A stretch of DNA of 9,941 nt from Roseovarius sp. UBA3070 (GCA_002366775.1 DFBW01000190.1:1-9941); one strand, 5' to 3'. Shown: positions 1-7,414, numbered from the stretch's first letter. The notes: generated from the letters alone by a model not told the origin. Program-made: numbers and translations.

Positions 1-33
1 GGTCAATCGCGTTCAAACACGCCTGCGGAGTAA
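1..33 (+). CDS. Possible 3' end of an upstream gene (last 10 codons)
   Basis: Frame 1 reads GQSRSNTPAE and stops at TAA (31-33), six bases before the ATG of the prolyl isomerase gene and directly beside that gene's GGAG ribosome-binding site (27-30). This close packing is typical of operon genes. Nothing in ten residues identifies the protein. By analogy with nar operons where a PpiC-type isomerase gene follows narI, it could be the end of NarI, but that is inference only. Confidence 0.35.
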   Translation, partial: GQSRSNTPAE

Positions 34-38
34 CCAGT

Positions 39-836
39 ATGAGCAATGCACTATTTCCAGAAATCATCGTCAACGGAGAGGTTATCCCCTCCGTTGGCAT
101 CGCCGCCGAAGCCCAAAATCACGAAGCCCCCAAAGGCAAGCCTGGATTGGCCTGGCGCAAGGCGGCGCAGGCATTGGCCATTCGTACTTTGATGTTGCAA
201 GAAGCGTCACGGCTTGGGATCGAAAGCGATCCCATCAGCCTTGGCAAGGGGCGTTTTGAAACGGATGAAGATGCGCTGATCCGCGGGCTGTTGGAGGCTG
301 AGCTATCTCCTGATGCACCTGAGGACGCGGATATTCAGGCGCTCTGGGAAAAAGACCCCAGCCGCTTTCGCGCGCCGCCACTTTGGGAGGTGTCGCATAT
401 CCTCATTGCTGCTGATCCCGCCAGCGAAGGCGCCACGGGAGCCGCACATGCCAAAGCCGTTGCATTGATAAAAACACTGCAAGACAAGCCCAAAGAATTT
501 GCCCGTCTTGCCGAGATTGAGAGCGATTGCGGGTCAAAATCCAACGGTGGCGCGCTTGGGCAGCTCACAGTCGGGGATACCGTTCCTGCGTTTGAGGCCG
601 CGCTGCATTCATTGGCCGAAGGGGAGGTAACCCGCCAGCCCGTGCATACTCAGTTTGGCTGGCATGTCATTCGCATGGACGCCCGCATTGAAGGCAAAGC
701 GCTGCCCTTTGAGGTCGTGCAGCCGCGCATTCGCGGGGCGATGGAAAAATCAGCCTGGGCACATGCAGCCAAAGACTTCACCAACCGCCTGATCGCAAAC
801 GCATCCATCAGCGGAATCGAGATGCGTGAGCTCTGA
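39..836 (+). CDS. Parvulin-type (PpiC/NifM-like) peptidylprolyl cis-trans isomerase
   Basis: 265 residues. An N-terminal helical region (about 35-110) resembles the SurA/NifM-type chaperone arm, and a parvulin (rotamase) domain follows at about 115-215. Visible parvulin features are the strand VSHILI with His120, SDCGSKSNGGALG with Asp163/Cys164 and the glycine-rich turn, VPAFEAAL, and the closing FGWHVIR with His209. There is no signal peptide or membrane segment, so it should act in the cytoplasm, unlike periplasmic SurA/PpiD. The ATG is preceded by GGAG eight bases upstream. A DUF2478-type gene follows after 40 bases, suggesting one operon. From family knowledge, such isomerases occur as NifM (nitrogenase Fe-protein maturation) and as the last gene of narGHJI operons in Pseudomonas. 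A role in folding or cofactor loading of a molybdoenzyme is inferred. Confidence 0.88.
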   Translation: MSNALFPEIIVNGEVIPSVGIAAEAQNHEAPKGKPGLAWRKAAQALAIRTLMLQEASRLGIESDPISLGKGRFETDEDALIRGLLEAELSPDAPEDADIQALWEKDPSRFRAPPLWEVSHILIAADPASEGATGAAHAKAVALIKTLQDKPKEFARLAEIESDCGSKSNGGALGQLTVGDTVPAFEAALHSLAEGEVTRQPVHTQFGWHVIRMDARIEGKALPFEVVQPRIRGAMEKSAWAHAAKDFTNRLIANASISGIEMREL

Positions 837-876
837 TCCATCTGAAAACAAACCCCAGCGATAAGGAAAGCGTGTT

Positions 877-1452
877 TTGGAACTGCAACAAGCCATGAAT
901 ATCGCCTATATCTGCGCCCCGCGCACCGGAGAGGTCGATCTTGTGTTAGAAGAGTTCTCGTTGGAACTCGCCCAAAGAGGTGTGACAACGAGCGGGCTTG
1001 TCCAGGTAAATTCCTATCAAGTGGGCCGCCATAAGTGTGACATGGATGTCAGAGTTTTGCCCGATGGCCCCACAATTCGCATATCCCAATCGCTGGGCAA
1101 CAATGCAAAAGGGTGCAGGCTTGACCCCGCCGCCCTTGAGCGCGCCGTGTCGGATGTCAATCTACAGCTCGCACAATTTCCTGAGGTTCTGATCGTCAAC
1201 AAATTTGGCAAACACGAAGCAAGCGGAAGAGGCTTTCGCGATACAATCGCAGAGGCCCTGATCCAAAATACACCCGTTGTCGTTGGGATAAACCGGCTAA
1301 ATCTTGCGGCCTTCCAAGAGTTTTGCGGCGGTACGCAAACACACGTTCAGGCAAGCCCGAAAGCCCTGATGAGATGGTTTGAGGGGATCGAGCGGCCATC
1401 ACCGCGCAGGCTCCACCCGGTTCAACACAGCGATGTTTTGGCACCGGTCTGA
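877..1452 (+). CDS. DUF2478 family protein (putative NTPase-like, molybdenum-associated)
   Basis: 191 residues from TTG 877, or 185 from ATG 895. TTG is chosen because AAGGAA (863-868) lies eight bases before it, while ATG 895 has no ribosome-binding site. The segment MNIAYICAP at 895 does look like the usual family N-terminus, so 895 remains possible. The family call is from memory of conserved blocks: a short first strand followed by APRTG, CDMDVRVLPDGPTIRISQSLG, GCRLDPAALE, LIVNKFGKHEASGRGFR, and a strand PVVVGIN. LIVNKFGK followed by an acidic residue resembles the Walker-B-like VVDEIGKME of THEP1/NTP1 NTPases, but no proper Walker A GKS/T is visible. No signal peptide is seen. DUF2478 genes are known near molybdenum transport, nitrogenase and nitrate reductase genes; the biochemical role is unknown. 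The C-terminal 20 residues look unconserved. Confidence 0.78.
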   Translation: MELQQAMNIAYICAPRTGEVDLVLEEFSLELAQRGVTTSGLVQVNSYQVGRHKCDMDVRVLPDGPTIRISQSLGNNAKGCRLDPAALERAVSDVNLQLAQFPEVLIVNKFGKHEASGRGFRDTIAEALIQNTPVVVGINRLNLAAFQEFCGGTQTHVQASPKALMRWFEGIERPSPRRLHPVQHSDVLAPV

Positions 1453-1475
1453 CGTGGCACCAGTGGCGGCATTGA

Positions 1476-1499
1476 CGCGGGATTGGGACTGAACCCGCG
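1476..1499. other. GC hairpin after the isomerase/DUF2478 operon
   Basis: CGCGGG (1476-1481) pairs perfectly with CCCGCG (1494-1499) around a 12-base loop, starting 24 bases after the DUF2478 stop codon. There is no T-run after it on the plus strand, so if it ends transcription it is not a classic intrinsic terminator. The minus-strand sequence GGGTTCAGTCCC across it looks like a tRNA T-arm with a base missing, but no acceptor pairing or anticodon arm can be assembled. The rest of the 191-base gap up to 1643 shows no other convincing element; it presumably also holds the promoter of the methyltransferase gene. Confidence 0.3.
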
Positions 1500-1643
1500 A
1501 CATAAAATGCCTCTCTGTGGGCAGAATTGCTTTCCTATATATCTGTAATTGAGGGGCAAATTGTTTGCGCGCTGGATCAGCCGGTTGCGAGCGTATATGG
1601 ACATGTTGGATTGGCAATCGGTCAACCTGGATGAGAGATTATT

Positions 1644-2813
1644 GTGACACCTTCAGCACGTATAAGCGCAGCGATTGAATTGATAGATCGTATTCTGATG
1701 GGCGAGCTGGCTGATCGGGCCCTGGCCGGATGGGGGCGCAAGAACCGCTATGCCGGGTCAAAGGACCGCGCCGCGATCGCAGATCTGGTTTATGATGTTC
1801 TCAGGCGCAAGCGAAGCTTGTCGGCGCTTGGTGGAGGTGACAATGGGCGCGCTCTTTTGCTTGGGTATGTCAGAGACGCCGGGCAGGATCCTGACGCCGT
1901 TTTCGGCGCTGGCACATATGCCCCTGTTGAGTTGACAGATGCAGAGCGATCCAATGGGCGTTCGCCAGACCCGGATAGCGGCGAAAGTGCCGATTTCCCC
2001 GAGTGGCTGTGGCCGGATATTCGCACTGCGCTGGGGCAAGACGCCCAAGACATTGCCGAGCAGATGCGCAAAAGGGCGCCGGTCCATCTTAGGGTCAATC
2101 TTGCGAAACTAAGCCGCCCTAGCGCAATTGAGCTTCTGTCTTCGCAAGGGATTGTCGTGCGTCCACATGCGCTCTCTCCTTCGGCTGTCGAGGTGATCGA
2201 GGGCGCCAGGAAGATCAAAAACGCGCAGGCATATCTTGAGGGACAGGTCGAGTTGCAGGATGCCTCTTCTCAAGCGGTCGCGGATATGGTGCCACTTGAG
2301 GCGGGGGAGAGGTTTTTGGATTTTTGCGCCGGTGGTGGCGGTAAGATCCTGGCGGTGGCGGGCCGGGTAGAGGGCAAATATTTTGCCCATGATGTGGATC
2401 AAAATAGGATGAAAGATCTGCCCGCACGCGCCGCGCGTGGCGGTGTATCGGTCAGCCTGCTGTCTTTGCCGGAAGTGAAGCAGAAAGCCCCATTCGACAC
2501 TCTTCTCATTGACGCCCCGTGTTCAGGCAGTGGGTCATGGCGGCGCGACCCTCAGGGGAAATGGCTGCTGACGCGTGAGAAGCTGGAGCGCACTTTAGAT
2601 ATTCAGCGAGAAATCCTGGATCAGTCAGCCATGTTTGTTCGCCCGCAAGGTCATCTGGTTTATGCGACATGTTCCTTACTGAACAGTGAAAATGGGCGTC
2701 AGGTTGATGAGTTTCTGGCTCGCCAAAGTGAGTACTCTCTAATGGTTCAAAAAAGGTTCACGCCGTTGGATGGCGGAGATGGCTTTTATTGCGCTGTCCT
2801 TCGTCGAAATTAA
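1644..2813 (+). CDS. RsmB/NOP2-family RNA cytosine-C5 methyltransferase
   Basis: 389 residues from GTG 1644, with a weak GAGAG ribosome-binding site at about 1634-1638. The protein transfers a methyl group from S-adenosylmethionine to C5 of a cytosine in RNA, most probably 16S rRNA, by analogy with RsmB (E. coli m5C967). Residues 1-65 have a NusB-like helical character. Then come LQDASSQ (204-210), SAM motif I FLDFCAGGGGK (224-234), acidic HDVDQNRM (249-256), motif IV DAPCSGSGSWRRDP (290-303, Cys293 for product release) and motif VI YATCSLLNSEN (340-350, Cys343 the expected nucleophile). It is slightly shorter than E. coli RsmB (429) and lacks a full NusB domain. Most relatives have Thr after the motif I GGGGK; here it is Ile235, a minor oddity. 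The gene stands alone between two non-coding gaps. The exact target base cannot be read from the sequence. Confidence 0.9.
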   Translation: MTPSARISAAIELIDRILMGELADRALAGWGRKNRYAGSKDRAAIADLVYDVLRRKRSLSALGGGDNGRALLLGYVRDAGQDPDAVFGAGTYAPVELTDAERSNGRSPDPDSGESADFPEWLWPDIRTALGQDAQDIAEQMRKRAPVHLRVNLAKLSRPSAIELLSSQGIVVRPHALSPSAVEVIEGARKIKNAQAYLEGQVELQDASSQAVADMVPLEAGERFLDFCAGGGGKILAVAGRVEGKYFAHDVDQNRMKDLPARAARGGVSVSLLSLPEVKQKAPFDTLLIDAPCSGSGSWRRDPQGKWLLTREKLERTLDIQREILDQSAMFVRPQGHLVYATCSLLNSENGRQVDEFLARQSEYSLMVQKRFTPLDGGDGFYCAVLRRN

Positions 2814-3086
2814 CACGGCCGCAGGCGCGTCTGTACCAGATCTATTACTAAAGTTATCAATCTGTTTCAGTGGATTGAGTATGGTGATCTGCCGCGTGCC
2901 AATCAAATCTTAAACGCGGTTTTTGCTCTTCAGGGAATGCAGGCGGGGGCAAAGCCATGGCTCTTGCCGTCCGCGCCGGGGCAATGATTTGCCCTTGTCT
3001 GTCAGTGGTACCGGCTTCTTTGTGGCACAGCCAATCGGCGCGCGGACCCAATCCCTCTCAATCTTGACGTGTTGCTCCGGCTGTCG
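2814..3086. other. Non-coding gap between the methyltransferase gene and the cckA promoter
   Basis: No gene with a credible ribosome-binding site was found on either strand. The only notable structure is a small perfect hairpin, GGGCAA (2979-2984), loop TGAT, TTGCCC (2989-2994), followed by a weak T-rich stretch (TTGTCTGT); it may be a poor terminator. A minus-strand open frame of 64 codons covers 2857-3051 but begins with TTG directly abutting a purine run, and its product resembles nothing I know. A possible -35 hexamer TTGACG lies at 3064-3069, 17 bases before the first TTAA of the CtrA box. Confidence 0.5.
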
Positions 3087-3101
3087 TTAAGTCTCAATTA
3101 A
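3087..3101. promoter_or_regulatory. CtrA-binding box (TTAA-N7-TTAA) upstream of cckA
   Basis: The sequence TTAAGTCTCAATTAA is an exact match to the alphaproteobacterial CtrA consensus TTAA-N7-TTAA. It lies 29 to 95 bases before the possible start codons of cckA (3130, 3154, 3196/3199). CckA is the kinase that, through ChpT, phosphorylates CtrA, so CtrA binding here would be feedback on the top of its own pathway. A weak TTGACG hexamer 17 bases upstream would put the first TTAA at a -10 position, which would favour repression; activation from a -35 location is equally possible. Binding itself is inferred from sequence only. Confidence 0.6.
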
Positions 3102-3195
3102 GCCTTTTCGCTCAGAATTGGAGAGGCAATTGCGTCAACCAAGAGGGCCGCTCGTGGCATTCCCAACCAGCACGACAGATCATACCCGCAGGGCG

Positions 3196-5484
3196 ATGAT
3201 GTCCGTCAGGCCTAAAACCACCATGATCGCGCTGGCAGCGGCAGTGTTTGGGTTCGCCGGATGGCTGAGCAATGATGACGCCATGCAGCTGAGCATGTTT
3301 GCCATCTGCTCTACGCTGCTTTTTATCGTCGGCTGGACCAGGCTGCGTGCGCAGTGGGATGCCTCGGCCGGGCAGGCCAACGTGGCTGCCTTGGATGATC
3401 TGATGCGCAACAATCCTGTCCCTTGTATCGCGGCTGGCAGGGATGGGGTGATCCACTACTCCAACCCCGCCACCGAACAAGTGCTTTCCTCCAAAAATGC
3501 GACCACACTGGCCGGTGCGCTGCAAACCATATTGGCCAATCCCGGCGCGATTTTATTTCGCCTTGAAACACGAGCAGAATCAAACGGCTACGCGGTCGAA
3601 GATGTGGTGACGCGCCAGGGCCATTTGCGTATTTCGGTGCATAAGACGGGAAGTGCTCATTTCCTGTGGCGGCTGGAACGGTCTGCCGAAAGCCCACAGC
3701 GTGCCAATGATCCGATGCCATTGCCGATGTTCACAGTTGGGCGCAATGACGCGGTTTTGTTCATGAACCCCGCAGCGCGTGCGCTGGTGGGCGAACGCGC
3801 GCGGTCGTTGGATCGCATCTGTGTGAAACTCCCGCTGCGATCAGGGCAGTTGAATGACATCAACACGCCGTCTGGCCCTGCATCTTGTTTCGCGGTTGAG
3901 CTTGAGGGGGTGGCAGGTCGGCGCGAAGTGATCTTGCTGCCCGGCGTCGCCGCGACCGAACGCAAACCCGATGGCTGGGCTTTTTTCGATGAACTCCCCG
4001 TTCCCTTGTTGAAGTTGTCCCACAGTGGCGACATCGAATTGTCCAACAGGCCTGCGCGCGATTTGCTGGGCGTGCCCGCTTGTCAGGGGAACGTGTTGGG
4101 CGATTTCATGGAAGGGTTGGGGCGCTCAATCACCGATTGGCTGGATGATACTGCCGCCGGGCGCGGCTCGGTTCACTCCGAAATTTTGCGTATTAAGCGC
4201 GACGATAAAGAGGTCTTTGTTCAGGTCACGCTCAACCGCGCGATGGAGAATGGCGAAACAGTTTTGATTGCAGTGCTCAATGATGCCACCAAGCTGAAAT
4301 CGCTGGAAGCGCAGTTTGTCCAAAGCCAGAAAATGCAGGCGATCGGGCAATTGGCTGGTGGGGTGGCACATGATTTCAATAACTTGCTTACGGCGATCTC
4401 GGGCCATTGTGATCTGTTGTTGCTGCGCCATGATCAGGGGGATTCGGATTTTTCTGACCTGACTCAGATCAACCAGAATGCCAATCGGGCTGCCGCGTTG
4501 GTGGGGCAGCTATTGGCCTATTCACGCAAACAGACATTGCGGCCGCAGATCCTTGATTTGCAGGACACGCTGTCTGATTTAGGGCATCTATTGAACCGTC
4601 TGGTGGGCGCGAAAATGGACCTCTCGCTCAGCCATGATCCGGTTCTTTCCAAAATCAAGGCGGATAAGCGCCAGCTGGAGCAGGTGATCATGAACCTTGT
4701 GGTTAACGCCCGGGATGCAATGCCGCAGGGCGGGCAAATCCGCATCGAAACTGAAAATGTTGATCTCAAAGAGCCTCTGCGTCGAGACCGGGCTGTGGTG
4801 TCGCCGGGGCGCTATGTTTCAATTAAAGTGATCGACAAGGGCACCGGAATTCCGCGTGATAAGCTGCAAAAGGTGTTTGAGCCTTTCTACACCACCAAAC
4901 GTACGGGCGAAGGTACGGGATTGGGCCTGTCCACAGCCTATGGAATTATCAAGCAATCGGGCGGGTTTATCTTTGCTGACAGCACACGAGGTGAGGGCAC
5001 GGAATTTCAAATATTGCTGCCCGCGTTTGACGCAGTCGAACATGTTGAGCCCAAGCCGGTGGTAGAGAAAACCGCCGTGACCCCAACCGACGGCGTGGTG
5101 TTACTGGTCGAAGACGAAGCTCCGGTACGCGCTTTTGCTAGTAGGGCCCTCCAATTGCGGGGATTTAATGTGCTTGAGGCGGAATCAGCCGAAGATGCGT
5201 TGGAGCTGTTGGAAGACGAGGCCCTTAAGGTCGATATTTTCGTGTCAGATGTCGTTATGCCCGGCAAAGACGGTCCAAGTTGGGTACAAGAAGCGTTGAC
5301 CAGCAGACCAGATGTGAACGTGGTGTTCATGTCCGGTTACGCTGAAGAAACTTTTGGTGATACACAGGCCAAAATTCCCAATTCGGTGTTTCTGCCCAAG
5401 CCATTTTCCCTGACCGAGCTGACCGAGACTGTGCAGCGGCAAATGCCCGATAAAGCTGCCTCTCAGGTTTCTAGCGGTGTGTAG
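3196..5484 (+). CDS. cckA: CckA-type hybrid sensor histidine kinase with receiver domain
   Basis: About 762 residues from ATG 3196. Two N-terminal membrane segments (about 10-26 and 34-48) are followed by PAS-like sensor segments near 69-100, 173-200 and 262-295. HisKA has AGGVAHDFNNLLTAI with phospho-acceptor His392. HATPase_c has the N-box MNLVVNARDAMP (Asn504), G1 VIDKGTGIP (Asp547), F-box FEPFY (561-565) and G2 GEGTGLGLS (571-579). A C-terminal receiver (about 633-750) has VEDE, phospho-acceptor Asp685 in VSDVVMPGKDG, Ser713 and Lys735. The AHDFNNLL H-box and this layout are typical of CckA, which passes phosphate via ChpT to CtrA and, when unphosphorylated, drains it. In Rhodobacterales that relay controls motility and gene transfer agents. 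The frame is open upstream: TTG 3130 (after GGAG 3120-3123) and GTG 3154 (after GAGGG) are rival starts. 3196/3199 is preferred because the protein then begins just before the first membrane helix. It ends in TAG. Confidence 0.9.
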   Translation: MMSVRPKTTMIALAAAVFGFAGWLSNDDAMQLSMFAICSTLLFIVGWTRLRAQWDASAGQANVAALDDLMRNNPVPCIAAGRDGVIHYSNPATEQVLSSKNATTLAGALQTILANPGAILFRLETRAESNGYAVEDVVTRQGHLRISVHKTGSAHFLWRLERSAESPQRANDPMPLPMFTVGRNDAVLFMNPAARALVGERARSLDRICVKLPLRSGQLNDINTPSGPASCFAVELEGVAGRREVILLPGVAATERKPDGWAFFDELPVPLLKLSHSGDIELSNRPARDLLGVPACQGNVLGDFMEGLGRSITDWLDDTAAGRGSVHSEILRIKRDDKEVFVQVTLNRAMENGETVLIAVLNDATKLKSLEAQFVQSQKMQAIGQLAGGVAHDFNNLLTAISGHCDLLLLRHDQGDSDFSDLTQINQNANRAAALVGQLLAYSRKQTLRPQILDLQDTLSDLGHLLNRLVGAKMDLSLSHDPVLSKIKADKRQLEQVIMNLVVNARDAMPQGGQIRIETENVDLKEPLRRDRAVVSPGRYVSIKVIDKGTGIPRDKLQKVFEPFYTTKRTGEGTGLGLSTAYGIIKQSGGFIFADSTRGEGTEFQILLPAFDAVEHVEPKPVVEKTAVTPTDGVVLLVEDEAPVRAFASRALQLRGFNVLEAESAEDALELLEDEALKVDIFVSDVVMPGKDGPSWVQEALTSRPDVNVVFMSGYAEETFGDTQAKIPNSVFLPKPFSLTELTETVQRQMPDKAASQVSSGV

Positions 5485-6086
5485 GTACCATTAGATCCGA
5501 TCCCGTCATAAAGCGTGAATTCACCGGGCATTTTGCGACGCAGGCGCGCATGGGTTTTGTCCGATAATTCTAATTCTGCAGCTGGTGAGCTGTTCATCTG
5601 TTCGGTGGCAAATGTGCTGCCCAACCGCGTCTCAAGAAAAGCTTTTAACCCAGCCTGATCTTCATAGCGAAACAGATGTGTCACGGCGGTGCCATTTTTT
5701 GTTGGCTCCAGAAACTTGGCCTGTGATCCAACATTGGCAAAGGGCGGGCAATTGCCCATCAGATAAGCTTGCACGAAGTCGTCAAAAGATACGTCATGTG
5801 TTGATGTTCGCTGCCCCTTTAGGTCGTCTCGCTGGCGGTAACGATACCAGCTTCCCAACCAGGACACGGGTTCACGCATCACCGCCAATACCGCCAGTTC
5901 ATCCGAGACAAACTTCTCCAAAACGGGCCGATAAAACCGATTGTAGCGAAAGACGGGCGCATGTTTCAGCTCGGGTGGCGCGCCGACCCACATCGAAGCC
6001 AAGGGCTTGAGCGCCTCTTCATAAGCGGTGGTGCCAGTCTTGGGTACAGATAGAAACACCAGGCGAGCCGTTGAAAACACTAACAT
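5463..6086 (-). CDS. Small sulfotransferase-family protein (PAPS-dependent type)
   Basis: 207 residues. The N-terminal strand and loop FLSVPKTGTTA (11-21) is the 5'-phosphosulfate (PAPS) binding loop of sulfotransferases. VMREPVSWLGSWYRYR (69-84) is the 3'-phosphate binding region, with Arg71 and Ser75 as expected contacts. A later FRYED (139-143) and FTLYDGI (190-196) also fit the NodH/Stf-like bacterial family. No signal peptide is seen, so it is probably cytoplasmic. The acceptor (lipid, sugar or protein) cannot be read from sequence. ATG 6086 has AAGGA 11 bases upstream. The 3' end overlaps the end of cckA by 22 bases in convergent orientation, and the gene diverges from recA across a 193-base gap. 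As I recall, a gene of this type sits between cckA and recA in several Roseobacter genomes, so it is probably resident rather than acquired. Confidence 0.8.
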   Translation of the reverse strand: MLVFSTARLVFLSVPKTGTTAYEEALKPLASMWVGAPPELKHAPVFRYNRFYRPVLEKFVSDELAVLAVMREPVSWLGSWYRYRQRDDLKGQRTSTHDVSFDDFVQAYLMGNCPPFANVGSQAKFLEPTKNGTAVTHLFRYEDQAGLKAFLETRLGSTFATEQMNSSPAAELELSDKTHARLRRKMPGEFTLYDGIGSNGTYTPLET

Positions 6087-6179
6087 TTTTTGTCTGATCC
6101 TTGCCTGTGTGCACTTATCTCACGCTCGTAAACTACTCTTTAACGGTTTAGGGCAAAAGTGAAGATACGAATAATTTTC

Positions 6180-6211
6180 TTGAAATGTTCTACTTTTGTC
6201 TCCATAGCTAT
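6180..6211 (+). promoter_or_regulatory. Probable recA promoter (-35/-10)
   Basis: TTGAAA (6180-6185) is a good -35 hexamer. After a 17-base spacer, CATAGC (6203-6208) or the adjacent TAGCTAT is a weak -10 element, as is common in alphaproteobacteria. The SOS box begins just downstream, so a bound LexA would cover the start of transcription. The assignment rests on spacing and position only. Confidence 0.45.
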
Positions 6212-6213
6212 GA

Positions 6214-6228
6214 GAACAAGAGGTGAAC
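6214..6228. promoter_or_regulatory. SOS box (LexA operator, GAAC-N7-GAAC) of recA
   Basis: GAACAAGAGGTGAAC is a perfect direct repeat GAAC-N7-GAAC, the reverse complement of the alphaproteobacterial LexA site GTTC-N7-GTTC. It lies 52 bases before the recA start and just after the predicted -10 element, where LexA would block initiation until DNA damage. A second, imperfect copy GTTCTACTTTTGTCT lies at 6187-6201, inside the promoter spacer, with only its first half conserved. Confidence 0.8.
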
Positions 6229-6265
6229 GAAAGCAGCGATTGTCGCATGGCTTTGGGTGTGGAAT

Positions 6266-6270
6266 AAGGA
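6266..6270 (+). promoter_or_regulatory. recA ribosome-binding site
   Basis: AAGGA nine bases before ATG 6280. It fixes the recA start at 6280 rather than at the in-frame ATG 6304 (residue 9), which has no comparable site. Confidence 0.6.
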
Positions 6271-6279
6271 ATTGGAAAC

Positions 6280-7362
6280 ATGGCACTGGCGGAAGTTGTA
6301 GCAATGGACAGCAAGTCGAACTCGGACAAGCAAAAAGCACTGGATAGCGCGCTCTCACAGATTGAACGCCAGTTTGGCAAAGGCTCGATCATGAAGCTGG
6401 GTGCCGATAATCCCGCCCAGGATATCGAGTCCACGTCGACCGGTTCATTGGGCCTTGATATTGCCCTCGGTATTGGCGGTCTGCCCAAGGGCCGAATTGT
6501 TGAGATTTACGGTCCGGAAAGCTCTGGCAAAACCACGCTAACCCTGCATTGCATCGCAGAAGAGCAGAAAAAGGGTGGCGTTTGCGCCTTTATTGACGCC
6601 GAACACGCGCTCGACCCAATTTACGCCAAGAAACTGGGCGTTAATCTGGACGAGTTGTTGATTTCACAACCCGATACAGGTGAGCAATCCCTTGAAATCG
6701 TTGATACGCTGGTCCGCTCGGGGGCGGTGCGCATGATTGTGGTCGATTCGGTTGCCGCCCTGACGCCAAAATCCGAATTGGAAGGCGATATGGGCGATAG
6801 CAGTGTTGGTGTTCACGCCCGCCTGATGAGCCAGGCAATGCGCAAACTCACAGGTTCGATCAGCCGGTCAAAGTGTACGGTTATTTTCATCAACCAGATC
6901 CGCATGAAGATTGGTGTGATGTTTGGCAGCCCTGAAACCACAACCGGTGGTAACGCACTGAAGTTCTATAGCTCGGTCCGTCTCGACATTCGCCGTATCG
7001 GTGCCATCAAGGACCGTGACGAAGTGGTTGGCAATTCGACCCGCGTTAAGGTTGTGAAAAACAAGGTCGCACCACCCTTCAAGCAGGTGGAATTTGATAT
7101 CATGTACGGCGAAGGCATCTCAAAGACCGGTGAACTACTGGATCTGGGGGTCAAGGCCGGTGTGGTCGAAAAGTCCGGTAGCTGGTTCAGCTATGGCGAT
7201 GAGCGCATTGGCCAGGGCCGCGAGAACGTAAAGGGATTTTTGAAAGAAAACCCTCAGATCGCCTATGAAATAGAAGACAAAATCCGCGCCTCGCACGGGC
7301 TAGACTTTGAAATGCCCGAAATTGAGAAAACCTCGGATGATGGCGATATCCTCGAAGTCTGA
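6280..7362 (+). CDS. recA: Recombinase RecA
   Basis: 360 residues, full length for the family. RecA polymerises on single-stranded DNA, catalyses homologous pairing and strand exchange with ATP, and stimulates LexA self-cleavage. Visible parts are the N-terminal polymerisation helix with [18 protein letters not shown] (24-41), Walker [10 protein letters not shown] (78-86), catalytic Glu108 in IDAEHALDP, Walker [13 protein letters not shown] (152-163, Asp156), loop L1 [10 protein letters not shown] (168-177), allosteric Gln206 in FINQIRMK, loop L2 [19 protein letters not shown] (212-230), the C-terminal domain [15 protein letters not shown] and an acidic tail ([10 protein letters not shown]). 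No key residue is missing. The leader carries an SOS box, so LexA/DNA-damage control is expected. A strong hairpin after the stop codon separates it from alaS. The order recA then alaS is widespread in alphaproteobacteria and other proteobacteria. Confidence 0.98.
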   Translation: MALAEVVAMDSKSNSDKQKALDSALSQIERQFGKGSIMKLGADNPAQDIESTSTGSLGLDIALGIGGLPKGRIVEIYGPESSGKTTLTLHCIAEEQKKGGVCAFIDAEHALDPIYAKKLGVNLDELLISQPDTGEQSLEIVDTLVRSGAVRMIVVDSVAALTPKSELEGDMGDSSVGVHARLMSQAMRKLTGSISRSKCTVIFINQIRMKIGVMFGSPETTTGGNALKFYSSVRLDIRRIGAIKDRDEVVGNSTRVKVVKNKVAPPFKQVEFDIMYGEGISKTGELLDLGVKAGVVEKSGSWFSYGDERIGQGRENVKGFLKENPQIAYEIEDKIRASHGLDFEMPEIEKTSDDGDILEV

Positions 7363-7381
7363 GACAGTTAAGATGATTGCA

Positions 7382-7414
7382 AAGCGCCCGGTGCCATCGC
7401 CTCGGGCGCTTCTT
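7382..7414 (+). terminator. Hairpin after recA, probable terminator
   Basis: AAGCGCCCG (7382-7390) pairs perfectly over nine base pairs with CGGGCGCTT (7403-7411) around a 12-base loop, 19 bases after the recA stop. The downstream T-run is short (TTCTT), so termination may be partial and some transcripts may read on into alaS. Confidence 0.7.

Noticed and set aside
1453..1560. Possible minus-strand tRNA: GGGTTCAGTCCC resembles a T-arm, near a GC hairpin.
   Set aside because: The T-loop is a base short, the acceptor ends do not pair, and no 5+7+5 anticodon arm can be formed. At best it is a remnant or chance.
1608..1626. FNR-like site (TTGGCAATCGGTCAA) before the methyltransferase gene.
   Set aside because: It does not fit TTGAT-N4-ATCAA: spacing is one base off and the inner bases mismatch.
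1790..2218. Minus-strand 142-codon open frame inside the methyltransferase gene.
   Set aside because: It is antisense to a clear RsmB-type gene and shows no domain or ribosome-binding site.
2857..3051. Minus-strand 64-codon open frame in the gap before cckA.
   Set aside because: It starts with TTG directly against a purine run, has no usable ribosome-binding spacing, and its product resembles no family I know.
5585..6010. Plus-strand 141-codon open frame opposite the sulfotransferase gene.
   Set aside because: The minus strand carries the sulfotransferase motifs PKTGTT and MREP; the plus-strand product has no recognisable feature.
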